A stretch of 64,000 nucleotides of DNA, taken from the NCBI GenBank assembly GCA_022826245.1, contig JAJDVG010000003.1, forward strand, positions 1 through 64,000, given 5' to 3'. The stretch is from Gammaproteobacteria bacterium (GTDB taxonomy: Bacteria > Pseudomonadota > Gammaproteobacteria > Steroidobacterales > Rariloculaceae). The notes under the pieces were generated by a model. That model did not search any database. It was not told where the DNA came from and was given only the letters and a program-made list of their open reading frames with translations. Positions 45,082 to 53,992 of the stretch are shown here, in pieces; within the stretch, counting starts at the first letter, position 1; every line of letters begins with the position of its first letter. The position numbers were made by a program, and so were the translations under genes.

Positions 45082-46323
45082 ATGAGCCTGTTCGAGATCG
45101 GCGCCTTTCTGATTGGACTCTCGGCGCTCTTCGGTTACATCAACCACCGCTACCTGCATGCGCCGCATACCATCGGCCTCGTTCTGATCGCGTTGGCCGC
45201 CTCCCTTTCCCTGCTCGTCATCGAGTCGCTCGTGCCGGCAGCCAACGTCGACACGCTGATCACCGAAGTGCTCGGTCAGATCGATTTCCATGAAGCGCTG
45301 ATGCACGGCATGCTGAGCTTCCTGTTGTTCGCCGGCGCGCTGCACGTCGATCTCGGCGCGCTGCGCAAACGGCTCCGCGCCATCGGCGTCATGGCGACTG
45401 CGGGAACGTTGATTTCCACGTTATTCATCGGCATCGGCACGTGGCTGCTGGCCGGCTTGGCCGGGCATCCGTTGCCCTTCATCTGGGCACTGGTATTCGG
45501 TGCACTCATCAGCCCTACCGATCCCGTGGCGGTGCTCTCGCTCTTCAGGACCGTTCCGGTGCCGTCGACATTGAAGGCGACGCTCGCCGGGGAGTCGCTG
45601 TTCAATGACGGTATGGGCGTCGTAGTGTTTACCGTCTTCGTCGGCGTCGCCGTGCAGGGAGGTGAGCCGGAACTGCTGCACATCGGCGAACTCTTCGCGG
45701 TGGAGATTCTCGGCGGCGTGCTGCTCGGGCTGGCGGCGGGATACGTCGGCTACCGCGCCATGCACCTGCTTGACGAGCCCAACCTCGAGGTCCTGATTAC
45801 CCTGGCGGTGGTCATGGTGTGCTACGCGGCCGCTGTCCGTCTGAACGCCAGCGGTCCGATCGCCATGGTGGTCGCAGGGCTCTTCATCGGCAACAAGGCC
45901 ATGAAGTTTGCGGTGAGCGAGCGCTCCCGCGACTACCTGCAGAAATTCTGGATGCTGCTCGACGAGATTCTCAATTCCGTGCTCTTCCTGCTCATCGGTC
46001 TGGAAGTGCTGATCATCGCCCGTACCGGTTTCGACTACTGGATGGGATTGCTGCTCATTCCCGTCGCCCTGACCGGCCGCTGGCTCAGCGTTTTCCTGTC
46101 CATCGCGGCGACGCGCCGCTGGGAGGCGTTCACGAGTGGCGCCGTGCCGGTCCTGACCTGGGGCGGGCTCAGAGGCGGGATCGCCGTCGCGTTGGCGCTG
46201 TCGCTGCCGGCGAACGAGTTCCGGCCGTTGATCCTCAACGTCACCTACGTCGTGGTGCTGTTTTCAATCATCGTGCAGGGCTTGACCGTCACCCGCCTGG
46301 TCCGGCGCGTCGTCGCGAAGTAG
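45082..46323 (+). CDS. CPA1-family Na+/H+ antiporter (NhaP type)
   Basis: A 413-aa membrane protein with about 12 helices. SPTDPVAVLSLF and ESLFNDGMGVVVF carry the two Asp of the ion-binding centre seen in NhaP/NHE exchangers. Such proteins trade Na+ or K+ for protons and hold cytoplasmic pH. It is 79 bp downstream of the ATPase gene, but a functional link is not evident. Confidence 0.88.
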   Translation: MSLFEIGAFLIGLSALFGYINHRYLHAPHTIGLVLIALAASLSLLVIESLVPAANVDTLITEVLGQIDFHEALMHGMLSFLLFAGALHVDLGALRKRLRAIGVMATAGTLISTLFIGIGTWLLAGLAGHPLPFIWALVFGALISPTDPVAVLSLFRTVPVPSTLKATLAGESLFNDGMGVVVFTVFVGVAVQGGEPELLHIGELFAVEILGGVLLGLAAGYVGYRAMHLLDEPNLEVLITLAVVMVCYAAAVRLNASGPIAMVVAGLFIGNKAMKFAVSERSRDYLQKFWMLLDEILNSVLFLLIGLEVLIIARTGFDYWMGLLLIPVALTGRWLSVFLSIAATRRWEAFTSGAVPVLTWGGLRGGIAVALALSLPANEFRPLILNVTYVVVLFSIIVQGLTVTRLVRRVVAK

Positions 46324-46388
46324 CGCGGCAGTTCACGCGCATGCGGCGGTGCGGACCGCAAGCCGAGCCGCTCGCGCAATTCCATGAT

Positions 46389-46411
46389 CCGGCGTGCGCC
46401 GGTCTTTGCTT
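46389..46411 (+). terminator. Rho-independent terminator of the antiporter gene
   Basis: CCGGCG-TG-CGCCGG stem (46389-46402) followed by TCTTTGCTT. It lies 65 bases after the antiporter stop and next to the 3' end of the convergent ATPase gene at 46431. Confidence 0.6.
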
Positions 46412-46430
46412 AGCCGATGACCGACGCCGT

Positions 46431-48134
46431 TTACATCGCCTGCATGACGCTCTTGAGAACAATCGAGCAGGTACGATCGATTTTCGCGCTGCGTGCAGCA
46501 AGATCGGAATACAGGATGCGCTCACCAAGATTCGCCAGAGGCGCGTCATCGATGGCAACGCCGCGCGAGAATCCCTCGCCGTCAAGAGACCAGGCGAGAG
46601 TCACTACCAGCGAGAGATCCGGCTCGCCGGGAGCCGCGGACCTGCTAAAGGTAAACTTGCGACCGATCTCCAGGGGGCGCTCGGCACTCATATCGAACCC
46701 CTTTCGCACGATGTACTGCTCCTTTGTCCGCTCCCAGTGACCGGCGTCAAGAAGGCTGCCGGAATTTACGGTGCGGCCACCGGAGCGCACCCACGAATCA
46801 GACTGCAATTCGGAAAACATCGGAGCAACCTGCTGGCCCATGGAGGACTCGAGCTCATCGAGCGTGGGTCGGATGTGTTTCATGTACACGCTGTCGAGAA
46901 TGTTTACACGGGACTCGTTCGGCAATGGCGGCGTGTTTTCTTTCGCGAAGGCGGCTATCTGCCGATCGACCTCGAAGCGGTCCAACAGGTCACAAACGTC
47001 ACCGAACGGCACAATCTCACCGGCACTGCGCGACTGACGAGTTGCGCCCCCATAGACGACAACTTTCCTCGAGATTTCCGGGATCAATTGTTCGACAGCG
47101 GTCATGGAATCGAAAAAGTCCGCAGCGACTGTCGCTCCGGACTTGATTTCCAAAGCGATCATATTGCCTGCAGCCTCGAACAACAGATCGCACTCCAATC
47201 CGCGGCTGTCCCGGAAAAACGAAAAGTTGCCTGGTCGACCACGATTGAAGCGATGCTTCAGCAACTCCACCACGACCATGTTTTCGAACAACGCGCCGCG
47301 CAAGGGATGAGTCGCAATCTGTTCGGCGCGTTCGATGCCGACAAGATACGAAACGAGTCCGACATCGTAGAAATACAGCTTGGGGGTCTTGACCAGGCGC
47401 TTTCGAATATTGGCGTGAAACGGAGGCAATCGGAAAGCGATGAAGCTTGCCTCAAGCGTGTTCAGCCAGTGCCGCGCCGTCGCGTGAGAAACACCAGCAT
47501 CCGATCCAAGCGCGACGAGGTTGGTCAACTGACCGATCCGGCCAGCGCAGAGCCTCACGAACCTTTGAAAGCTGGACAAGTTGCGGATTTCGCCCAATCG
47601 GCGCACATCGCGCTCGACATAAGTCTCGAAATAATCGGAGTACGCCTGATGAGGATCTATGCCTTTGTCGTAAATGCGCGGGTAGAACCCTGCGTACAGA
47701 ATCTCGTCCGCCAGGCTGCTGGCTCCGGTGCGTAGCCTTTCAGCAAGCGAAAAGGGCAGTAGTCGAAGCAGCCCGGTGCGTCCCGCGAGCGACTGAGTAA
47801 TGGCCTCGGAAAGCTTGAAGTGTTCGCTACCGGTCAGGATGAATAGGCCGTTGCGACCCTTCTCGTCCGCGAGAACCTGAAGGTAGGAAAGAAGATCGGG
47901 AACTCGCTGAATCTCGTCGAGGATGGCGCCGTTTTCGATATGCGAGAGAAAGCCTCGTGGATCGGATTGGGCAAATTCGCGTTGGTCCGGTGCTTCCAGA
48001 TTGACGTACTTCAGATAGGGAAACGTCGCCCGGCATAACGTCGTCTTGCCGGATTGTCGTGGTCCGGTCACGGTAACGAAGGGATATTGCTCGAAGAGCC
48101 GGGTCAGGCTTGAAGTGATGTCTCGCTCGATCAT
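46431..48134 (-). CDS. AAA_14/DUF4143 ATPase with an unusual C-terminal extension
   Basis: A 567-aa protein. Residues 1 to about 390 are the usual AAA_14-DUF4143 ATPase: Walker A GPRQSGKTT (about 25-33), Walker B AILDEIQRVP, LTGSEHFK, YFETYVERDVRR, and a nuclease-like VVELLKHRFN...DLLFEAAGNMIALEIKS region. The last 175 or so residues (after FEVDRQIAAFAKEN) are not part of that family in my knowledge and look like a separate domain. Base composition is lower in GC than the neighbours, which suggests transfer. The ATG at 48134 is preferred to an upstream TTG because of the promoter placed just before it. Function of the family is unclear. Confidence 0.8.
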   Translation of the reverse strand: MIERDITSSLTRLFEQYPFVTVTGPRQSGKTTLCRATFPYLKYVNLEAPDQREFAQSDPRGFLSHIENGAILDEIQRVPDLLSYLQVLADEKGRNGLFILTGSEHFKLSEAITQSLAGRTGLLRLLPFSLAERLRTGASSLADEILYAGFYPRIYDKGIDPHQAYSDYFETYVERDVRRLGEIRNLSSFQRFVRLCAGRIGQLTNLVALGSDAGVSHATARHWLNTLEASFIAFRLPPFHANIRKRLVKTPKLYFYDVGLVSYLVGIERAEQIATHPLRGALFENMVVVELLKHRFNRGRPGNFSFFRDSRGLECDLLFEAAGNMIALEIKSGATVAADFFDSMTAVEQLIPEISRKVVVYGGATRQSRSAGEIVPFGDVCDLLDRFEVDRQIAAFAKENTPPLPNESRVNILDSVYMKHIRPTLDELESSMGQQVAPMFSELQSDSWVRSGGRTVNSGSLLDAGHWERTKEQYIVRKGFDMSAERPLEIGRKFTFSRSAAPGEPDLSLVVTLAWSLDGEGFSRGVAIDDAPLANLGERILYSDLAARSAKIDRTCSIVLKSVMQAM

Positions 48135-48142
48135 GTCGAGCA

Positions 48143-48148
48143 ATTATA
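48143..48148 (-). promoter_or_regulatory. Perfect -10 hexamer close to the AAA_14 gene start
   Basis: TATAAT on the minus strand, with TTTTCA 17 bp upstream as a fair -35. It is 8 bases from the ATG at 48134, so the message may be nearly leaderless. The upstream 13-bp palindrome overlaps the -35. Confidence 0.5.
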
Positions 48149-48156
48149 ACGACAGA

Positions 48157-48191
48157 TGCACAAATTGAAAATACCAACTTCAATTTGTGCA
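48157..48191. promoter_or_regulatory. Perfect 13-bp inverted repeat, candidate operator
   Basis: TGCACAAATTGAA (48157-48169) and TTCAATTTGTGCA (48179-48191) are exact reverse complements around 9 bases. They overlap the -35 region of the AAA_14 gene promoter. AT-rich arms and no T-run make an operator more likely than a terminator, though it also lies downstream of the exported-protein gene at 48250. Confidence 0.65.
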
Positions 48192-48249
48192 AGTCAGTTT
48201 CTTGCCAACGACTGCGCAGCGGCTGCCGTTGCCGCACGCACCGCCCGCA

Positions 48250-49692
48250 CTACTCGAAACTGAAGATGTCCTCGTCCCCTGGCCGCTCCATGCCCTGCTC
48301 GTGGAACTCCTCCCAGATCCGGGCCCAGGGACGGCCGTACATGTCAGGCACCTCGAAGTCGATGACGGTGCCGGGCGACACGGGCGTCGCGATTCCGTCG
48401 ATGGGATAGATGGTCTGCAGACACTCGATGAAGGTGAAGGGGTCGCCTTCGTCGTAGCCGCTGATCCTGACGAGGTTGCGGACCATGCGGATCGGTTCGA
48501 CGAGCCCCTCGGGGTCGTAGAAGATGCCCTCGTGGTTGAGGCCGGTGAGCGTACCGTTCCCGTCCCGGTTCGGCGTGTAGATCTCGATCGTCTGCAGGCG
48601 GTTGGAGAAGTCGAAGTTGCCGTGCACCTTCCAGCCCTGGATGTTCGACGCCCAGGTGATGAGCACCTCGCCGTCCCAGAAGCCGATCGTCTCGCCGTAC
48701 CAGCGCGGCACGTCGGCGCCGAGCCTGGGAACGGCGCCCTCCATGTTGAACGACCGGCCGACATGGACGATCGAGAGCACGTTCTGGACGTCGCCGGCCA
48801 GGACCTGCACGAAATCCGGCGTCACCGTGATCCAGTGCGGCTGATTCGTGACCGCATGGTAGTGCCAGCGCCGCATGAAGCCCTCCGGCCAGCAATACTG
48901 GCCCGGCCACTGCGCCGCGTTGGAATGGGCGTTGTGATACGCCTCCTGGACCATGCGGGTCCGGTATTCCTCGGTCAGCAGCGACAGGATCGTCGGCACC
49001 TGGTTCCAGAGCAGTTCCGCGTACCAGTTCTGGCCGCGCGGCCAGACGTAGCGGCCGTTCCAGTCGCCCGGAACGGTGGCGTAGCTGTGCTCGGTCGGGC
49101 CGCCGCGTTCCCGGGTCTCCTGGAGCAGCGCTGCGTAATGCTCCTCGGCCGTCTCGAACGGATAGGGACTGACGATCGCTTCGCGCGGGTAATCGCGGTC
49201 GCAGTAGCCCCAGGCGGCCGTGGCCGGCGGAGCGTCGCCGATCGTGCCCGAGCTCCACGCCGCTTCGATGGCGAAGCTGCTGTTGCAGCGGAAGTAGCGC
49301 GGGTCGCTCCAGAGCTCACGGTCCCGGTAGAAGTCCTCGCTCGTGAAGATGTCGACCTCGAGCGGCTCGACGCCCTCCGGAGCGGCGCCGTTCCAGGCCG
49401 ACCCGGCCCGGATCTCGACGGACTCGCCGTCGTCGCCCTCGCGATCCACGATGTACGGCCCGACCATCCAGTATCGTTCGGCCAGACCGTCGATCTCGTC
49501 GGGCGGATACCGTTCCGTGTCGGCCATGTCGGTAAACGATTCCGACGGTATCGCGACCGGCAACGGCGCCCCGCGGCCGACGCTCGTGAAACCGATGTCG
49601 GCGGTCCGCTGCGCTTGGGCAGTCGAAGCAAGACCGATCGCCGCAAGCACCGTAGCCGCGGCGGCGACCCTACTCGTCGTCGGGCTCGCCAT
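48250..49692 (-). CDS. Exported protein of unknown function
   Basis: A 480-aa protein with a standard signal peptide ([20 protein letters not shown]) and a large acidic, Trp- and Tyr-rich mature part. It has repeated phrases such as [18 protein letters not shown] that resemble GHWEDDTLVVNTRYIETF of the protein encoded at 50252, so the two may share a domain. I do not recognise a catalytic motif. The start at 49692 gives the signal peptide and overlaps the upstream gene by 23 bp; it seems to be third of a group of secreted proteins. Confidence 0.75.
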   Translation of the reverse strand: MASPTTSRVAAAATVLAAIGLASTAQAQRTADIGFTSVGRGAPLPVAIPSESFTDMADTERYPPDEIDGLAERYWMVGPYIVDREGDDGESVEIRAGSAWNGAAPEGVEPLEVDIFTSEDFYRDRELWSDPRYFRCNSSFAIEAAWSSGTIGDAPPATAAWGYCDRDYPREAIVSPYPFETAEEHYAALLQETRERGGPTEHSYATVPGDWNGRYVWPRGQNWYAELLWNQVPTILSLLTEEYRTRMVQEAYHNAHSNAAQWPGQYCWPEGFMRRWHYHAVTNQPHWITVTPDFVQVLAGDVQNVLSIVHVGRSFNMEGAVPRLGADVPRWYGETIGFWDGEVLITWASNIQGWKVHGNFDFSNRLQTIEIYTPNRDGNGTLTGLNHEGIFYDPEGLVEPIRMVRNLVRISGYDEGDPFTFIECLQTIYPIDGIATPVSPGTVIDFEVPDMYGRPWARIWEEFHEQGMERPGDEDIFSFE

Positions 49693-50149
49693 CGGTGCGA
49701 CCGAGCGACGTGCCGTCGGCAAGTTCCACGCCGACGTAAAGCCCGCCCTGACTGCCGTCGTTGAGCGTGATGGCGTTGCGCAGCGGATTGACGTAGACCG
49801 TCACCTCGTCACCGACTCTGAGCGAAGTTCGTCGCCAGCCCTGGTTTATCAGTACGTTGGCCGCGGTCATCTCGACCGTCCAGAGCCCGTCGGGCGCATC
49901 GCCGTCGGACACGCCGTCGACCTTGAACGACGCGTGCGGATTGATCCAGCGGAACTGCGTGACCGTGCCCTCGATTCGCACGACAGATTCGTTGTCGAAG
50001 GCCGCCGTGGAGTGGTGAGACCACGCGGCGGTGGCCCCCAGGATGCCGAGCGCTGCGATCGCCGCGGCCGACACAGCCGTTGCGACCGACGCAAGCGGCG
50101 CAAGCGCAGAAACAGCCGCCGAAAAACCGGCATCCAGAATTCTCTTCAT
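49670..50149 (-). CDS. DUF6152-like exported protein
   Basis: A 159-aa protein with a signal peptide or anchor (about residues 5-38) followed by [31 protein letters not shown] and [15 protein letters not shown], the phrases of the DUF6152 family. Such proteins are common, often in several copies, in gammaproteobacteria; function is unknown. The start at 50149 is set by the signal peptide. It sits between two other exported-protein genes. Confidence 0.75.
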   Translation of the reverse strand: MKRILDAGFSAAVSALAPLASVATAVSAAAIAALGILGATAAWSHHSTAAFDNESVVRIEGTVTQFRWINPHASFKVDGVSDGDAPDGLWTVEMTAANVLINQGWRRTSLRVGDEVTVYVNPLRNAITLNDGSQGGLYVGVELADGTSLGRTDGEPDDE

Positions 50150-50251
50150 CGTCCCGTACCTCGTCTCCTTCGTTTCCGGGCACACCAGTTGCGACAACCC
50201 GACCTGACCGGCCTGCGTGCCCGGCGGATCGCCGCTCGTTTCCCGGCGCGC

Positions 50252-51076
50252 CTACTCCGAGAGCCCCACCTGGCCGGCCTGCGTGCTCGGCAGATTGTCG
50301 TTCAGGTCAGGCAGGCACTCGACCTCGCCGATGTCCGTGTAGTCCACCCTGAGCCACCGTTTGGTGTTGCGCCACTCCCCGACCCAGCCGTTCGGATCCG
50401 TCATGATGTGCTCGATCTCGAGCACCTCGCCGTCCTCGAGCAGCCTGATGCGCTCCTGCATCCGGAATTCCTCCGAAATCGGGATGCCCGAATCGATGAA
50501 ATGGTTGAACGTCTCGATGTAGCGCGTGTTGACGACGAGGGTATCGTCCTCCCAATGGCCGAGCGACTCGCCGTTGTAGGTGTAGATTACGTAGTCGGGG
50601 TCCGAGTATTCGCGCCCGTCGAGGAAAATCTGCCGGAAGCTGTTGTTGAAGTTCGAGACCATGTAGATCACGGTCGGCAATTGGATCATCGCGATGGGCC
50701 ACACGCGCGTCATGATCATCGGGATGCCGGCCGGGTAGCACTGCCCGATCGCGTCGCGGTAGGGGCGGCCCTCGGCGCGGGCGCGCATGCCTTCCTCGAA
50801 GTCCAGTCGCGCCTGACCGATGAACTCCGGATACGGCGGCCCGTACCGGAAGTTCGCGAACCCTTCGCTCAGGTCGACGAACCAGGTGCCGGTCAGATCG
50901 AACGGCGGTTCGGGGCGCTCCATGTTGAGGTTCTCCGGCGCCAGCGCGCCGAGAAACTCCGGATGCTGCGGGATCATCCCGCTCAGCGCTTCGCGCCGCT
51001 CGGCGGCGGTCTGCGCAAGCGCGAGGACGGGAGCCGCGATCAGGCCAATCAGTGCGAAATGTCTGAGTCGTGACAT
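50252..51076 (-). CDS. Exported protein of unknown function
   Basis: A 274-aa protein with a cleavable signal peptide (FALIGLIAAPVLALAQ) and a mature part with FDLTGTWFVDLSEG, VIYTYNGESLGHWEDDTLVVNTR and ERIRLLEDGEVLEIEHIM. The pattern resembles lipocalin-like beta-strand repeats, and similar strings occur in the protein encoded at 48250. No enzyme motif seen. It starts the series of three secreted proteins and is 124 bp downstream of the DoxX-like gene. Confidence 0.72.
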   Translation of the reverse strand: MSRLRHFALIGLIAAPVLALAQTAAERREALSGMIPQHPEFLGALAPENLNMERPEPPFDLTGTWFVDLSEGFANFRYGPPYPEFIGQARLDFEEGMRARAEGRPYRDAIGQCYPAGIPMIMTRVWPIAMIQLPTVIYMVSNFNNSFRQIFLDGREYSDPDYVIYTYNGESLGHWEDDTLVVNTRYIETFNHFIDSGIPISEEFRMQERIRLLEDGEVLEIEHIMTDPNGWVGEWRNTKRWLRVDYTDIGEVECLPDLNDNLPSTQAGQVGLSE

Positions 51077-51200
51077 CGTTCCTACCTCGGATCGTTCGAA
51101 AACACGGTGCCGATCCGGCGGCCCGGACCGGGCGCTCGACCCACGAAAAGCCCGTGTCGGCCACGGACCCGGTCGTGGAATCCGCGCAGCGGACGTTCTC

Positions 51201-51605
51201 TCAGGCGCCGGCGATGAGCCAGGCCGGGCGGCTCGCGTCGAGCAGGATCAACGCGATCAAGCCGCCCGCGATCGACACGTTCTTCCAGAACAACACCCAC
51301 TGCAGGAAATCGATCGTGCCGTCCCGGACCATGTACCGGAAATGGTAGAGGTAGCTTGCCGGGACGAGAAATATGAGCCAGGCCACGCAGACCAGCCAGA
51401 CGTGGTAGTCGACGATGAGCATCAGCGAACCGACCATCTCCAGCGCAATTACGATCGGCAGGCAGACCCGCGACAGCGGGATCCCGTGGCCCTGCATCTC
51501 CTTGATGGTGTGCTCGAAGTGCGTGGCCTTGTAGGCGCCGGCCGCGACCCAGATTCCACAGGTCAGTATTCGGGCGATCAGATAGGCGATTTCGACTGAG
51601 GTCAT
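51201..51605 (-). CDS. DoxX-like membrane protein
   Basis: A 134-aa protein with four membrane helices (for example AYLIARILTCGIWVAAGAYK, LPIVIALEMVGSLMLIV and VWLVCVAWLIFLVPASYLY), the size and spacing of the DoxX family. Function in this setting is unknown. It is probably first in a transcript leading to the exported proteins downstream. Confidence 0.7.
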   Translation of the reverse strand: MTSVEIAYLIARILTCGIWVAAGAYKATHFEHTIKEMQGHGIPLSRVCLPIVIALEMVGSLMLIVDYHVWLVCVAWLIFLVPASYLYHFRYMVRDGTIDFLQWVLFWKNVSIAGGLIALILLDASRPAWLIAGA

Positions 51606-51745
51606 CGGCTTGTCCCTGTCATTGCCGCTGGCGTGCGTTGGCGCCGAGTTGCGCCAGTGTCCTGTCCGGGAATTTCAAGTTCTTTTATCTTATTGATATT
51701 GGAAGGAAAGTTACGGTTTCTTCGGACGAAATCCCGGACGCTGAA

Positions 51746-52471
51746 CTAGGGCGACGACTCGTCGAGCACCGCCAGCAGTTGATCGGGCGGAAGGTAGCCG
51801 CCCAGCAGTTCGCCGGAAGCGGAGAAAATGGACGGTGTGCCGCGCACGCCGACTTCGATGCCGAGGTCGAAGTGCGCGGTTACGGGCGTTTCCGAACAGG
51901 TCTCTTCGGGCACGACGCCGCCGACGGTCGCGTCCGTGAACGCCGTGTTGCGGTCGTCCGCGCACCAGACCTTGTCGGCCTTGTCCCAGGATTCCGTGTC
52001 GGGCCCCGTGCGCGGATAGAACAGGTAGTGCACCGCGATCCCGAGCGCGTTGACCTGGTCGATCTCGCGGTGGAACTGCCGGCAATAGCCACAATCGATA
52101 TCGGTGAAAATGGTGACCGTGTGCCTGACCTCGCCGTCGGGCGGGCTGAAGACGAGGATCGTGTCGGGATCGACCGAGGCCAGCATATCGGTGCGCGTGC
52201 TCGCCCGGACGTTTTCGGTGAGGTTCCGGCTCGTTTCGACGTCGTAGATCTCGCCGCGCATCAGGTAACGCCCGTCCGCCGAAACGTAGGCCACGTTCGT
52301 GCCGACAGTGATCTGGTAGAGGCCCGAGACCGGCGATTCCGTGATATCCGCTGCCTCAACGCCGATGAGCTTCGCCGCGATATCCTGCTTGAGGCGCTCG
52401 GTGGCCTCGTCCTGGGCGAGCGCGGGGGGTAGCCAGACGCAGAGTGTCAACGCGACGAGGATTCTGTTCAC
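51746..52471 (-). CDS. dsbC: Thiol:disulfide interchange protein DsbC
   Basis: A 241-aa periplasmic disulfide isomerase. The signal peptide (NRILVALTLCVWLPPALAQ) follows a GTG start at 52471; longer in-frame starts lie upstream. An N-terminal dimerisation domain (about 20-80) is followed by a thioredoxin fold with the active site DCGYCRQFH. It lies 268 bp downstream of xerD, the usual xerD-dsbC order. The two extra Cys in the C-terminal part fit the structural pair of DsbC. Confidence 0.93.
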   Translation of the reverse strand: MNRILVALTLCVWLPPALAQDEATERLKQDIAAKLIGVEAADITESPVSGLYQITVGTNVAYVSADGRYLMRGEIYDVETSRNLTENVRASTRTDMLASVDPDTILVFSPPDGEVRHTVTIFTDIDCGYCRQFHREIDQVNALGIAVHYLFYPRTGPDTESWDKADKVWCADDRNTAFTDATVGGVVPEETCSETPVTAHFDLGIEVGVRGTPSIFSASGELLGGYLPPDQLLAVLDESSP

Positions 52472-52739
52472 TGCGGTCTCCCGAACGTGGCTCGAGCCCA
52501 TGTGCAGCGGACATTCTAGCAGGAAAGGCCGCGCCCGGAAGCAGCCCGCCGGATGCGTGCCGTCAGAGTCATCCAAAGTTCGTCAGCGATCAATTTCGCT
52601 ACCTCGGATGCGCAATAGAGTGTTAATTATCAACATATTTTCGCAATTGTATTCCGAACTGCCCGGGTTTTGAACATCCTTGGCCTGGCCAGAGACTCAT
52701 TTTTGGGCCCGGTGTGCGCGTTCCCCCGAAACCGTCGAA

Positions 52740-53648
52740 TCAACCGCGCGGATGGTGCCGGCCGTGCAGTTCCTTCATGCGTTCCTGCGCGACATGGGTG
52801 TAGATCTGGGTCGTGGAGACGTCGCTGTGGCCGAGCAGCAACTGCACGACGCGCAGGTCCGCGCCGTGGTTGAGCAGGTGCGTCGCGAAGGCGTGGCGCA
52901 GCGTATGCGGCGAGAGCTTCTTCGTGACGCCCGCCCGGGCCGCGTAGCGCTTGATGTTGTGCCAGAACGCCTGCCGCGTCATGTGCTCGCTCTGCCGCGT
53001 CGGAAACAGATAGTCGGTCTGCCGGCCGCGCAGAATGTCGGACCGCGGACCCGTGACGAACTTGCGCAGCCAGTCCTGCGCCTCGTCGCCGAGCGGCACG
53101 AGCCGCTCGCGCCGGCCCTTGCCGACGATACGCAGCACGCCCTGATTGAGGTTGACCTGGCCCATCCTGAGATTGACGAGCTCCGATACGCGCACGCCCG
53201 TGGCATAGAGCACTTCGAGCATCGTGCGGTCGCGGTGTCCGAGCGGCTCGTTCGTTTCGGGCGCGGCAAGCAGCGCCTCGACGTCGCTCTCGGTCAGCGA
53301 GCGCGGCAGCGGGCGCCCGAGTTTCGGCATCGCGATGTTCGCGGTCGGATCCTCGCGGATCAGCCCTTCCCTGAGCAGGTAGCGATAGAAGCGTCTGAAG
53401 CTCGATAGCTGGCGCGCCGTGGAGCGTGCCTTGGCCCCCGCCTCCACGCGCGCGGCGATATGGTCGAGCAGATCGGCGCGGCGCGCATCGATGAGCGGTA
53501 CGGACCTCGCGGCGAGCCGCTTGCCGAGCGCGTGCAGGTCCGCCCGGTAGGCGCTGAGCGTGTTCTCCGACAGGCCGCGCTCCATCCAGACGGCGTCGAG
53601 GAACCGCGCGATCAGTTCGTCGGAATCCGCTGTGAGTCCGGCTGACAC
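52740..53648 (-). CDS. xerD: Site-specific tyrosine recombinase XerD
   Basis: A 302-aa tyrosine recombinase that resolves chromosome dimers at dif together with XerC. Catalytic residues are visible: Arg in ATGVRVSELVNL, His-x-x-Arg in HTLRHAFATHLLNHGA, His in LLGHSDVSTTQ and the nucleophile Tyr in IYTHV. Length and the neighbouring dsbC gene fit XerD, not a phage integrase. Confidence 0.94.
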   Translation of the reverse strand: MSAGLTADSDELIARFLDAVWMERGLSENTLSAYRADLHALGKRLAARSVPLIDARRADLLDHIAARVEAGAKARSTARQLSSFRRFYRYLLREGLIREDPTANIAMPKLGRPLPRSLTESDVEALLAAPETNEPLGHRDRTMLEVLYATGVRVSELVNLRMGQVNLNQGVLRIVGKGRRERLVPLGDEAQDWLRKFVTGPRSDILRGRQTDYLFPTRQSEHMTRQAFWHNIKRYAARAGVTKKLSPHTLRHAFATHLLNHGADLRVVQLLLGHSDVSTTQIYTHVAQERMKELHGRHHPRG

Positions 53649-53992
53649 GTCTTACCGCGCCGCCGTGAGTGCGATCTTCATGGACCTGAATGAGGTTGAC
53701 AAGCTGACGAGTGCGACACGACGACGGCGACTGCCGCCGACGCGCCGCTGCGGTTAAGATCATCCGCCATGGCGCAAGTCTACCGCGCGCCGCGCCGGTT
53801 CACTTGCGAGCCCGGCGGGCCGCGAGGAGCAGGCATCTTGAACGGGAACGAACGACAGGCCATGCCGTCCACGCGCAAGGCATCGGCGCCCGATTTGCCG
53901 TATTCGGTCAGGCGGCCGAGCGTCTCATGCGATGCGGCTTCGCCGGCGGCCTGCTTTGCCCCGCCAGCTCGCCGCCCGCAGGCAAGTTCCCG
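53649..53992. other. Divergent 344-bp intergenic region, no gene seen
   Basis: This lies between the leftward xerD and the rightward acyltransferase gene. An in-frame extension of the acyltransferase upstream to 53711 has no conserved features and is very rich in Arg and Ala. A TTGTCA (53702-53697, minus) could be part of the xerD promoter. Nothing else supported. Confidence 0.4.
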
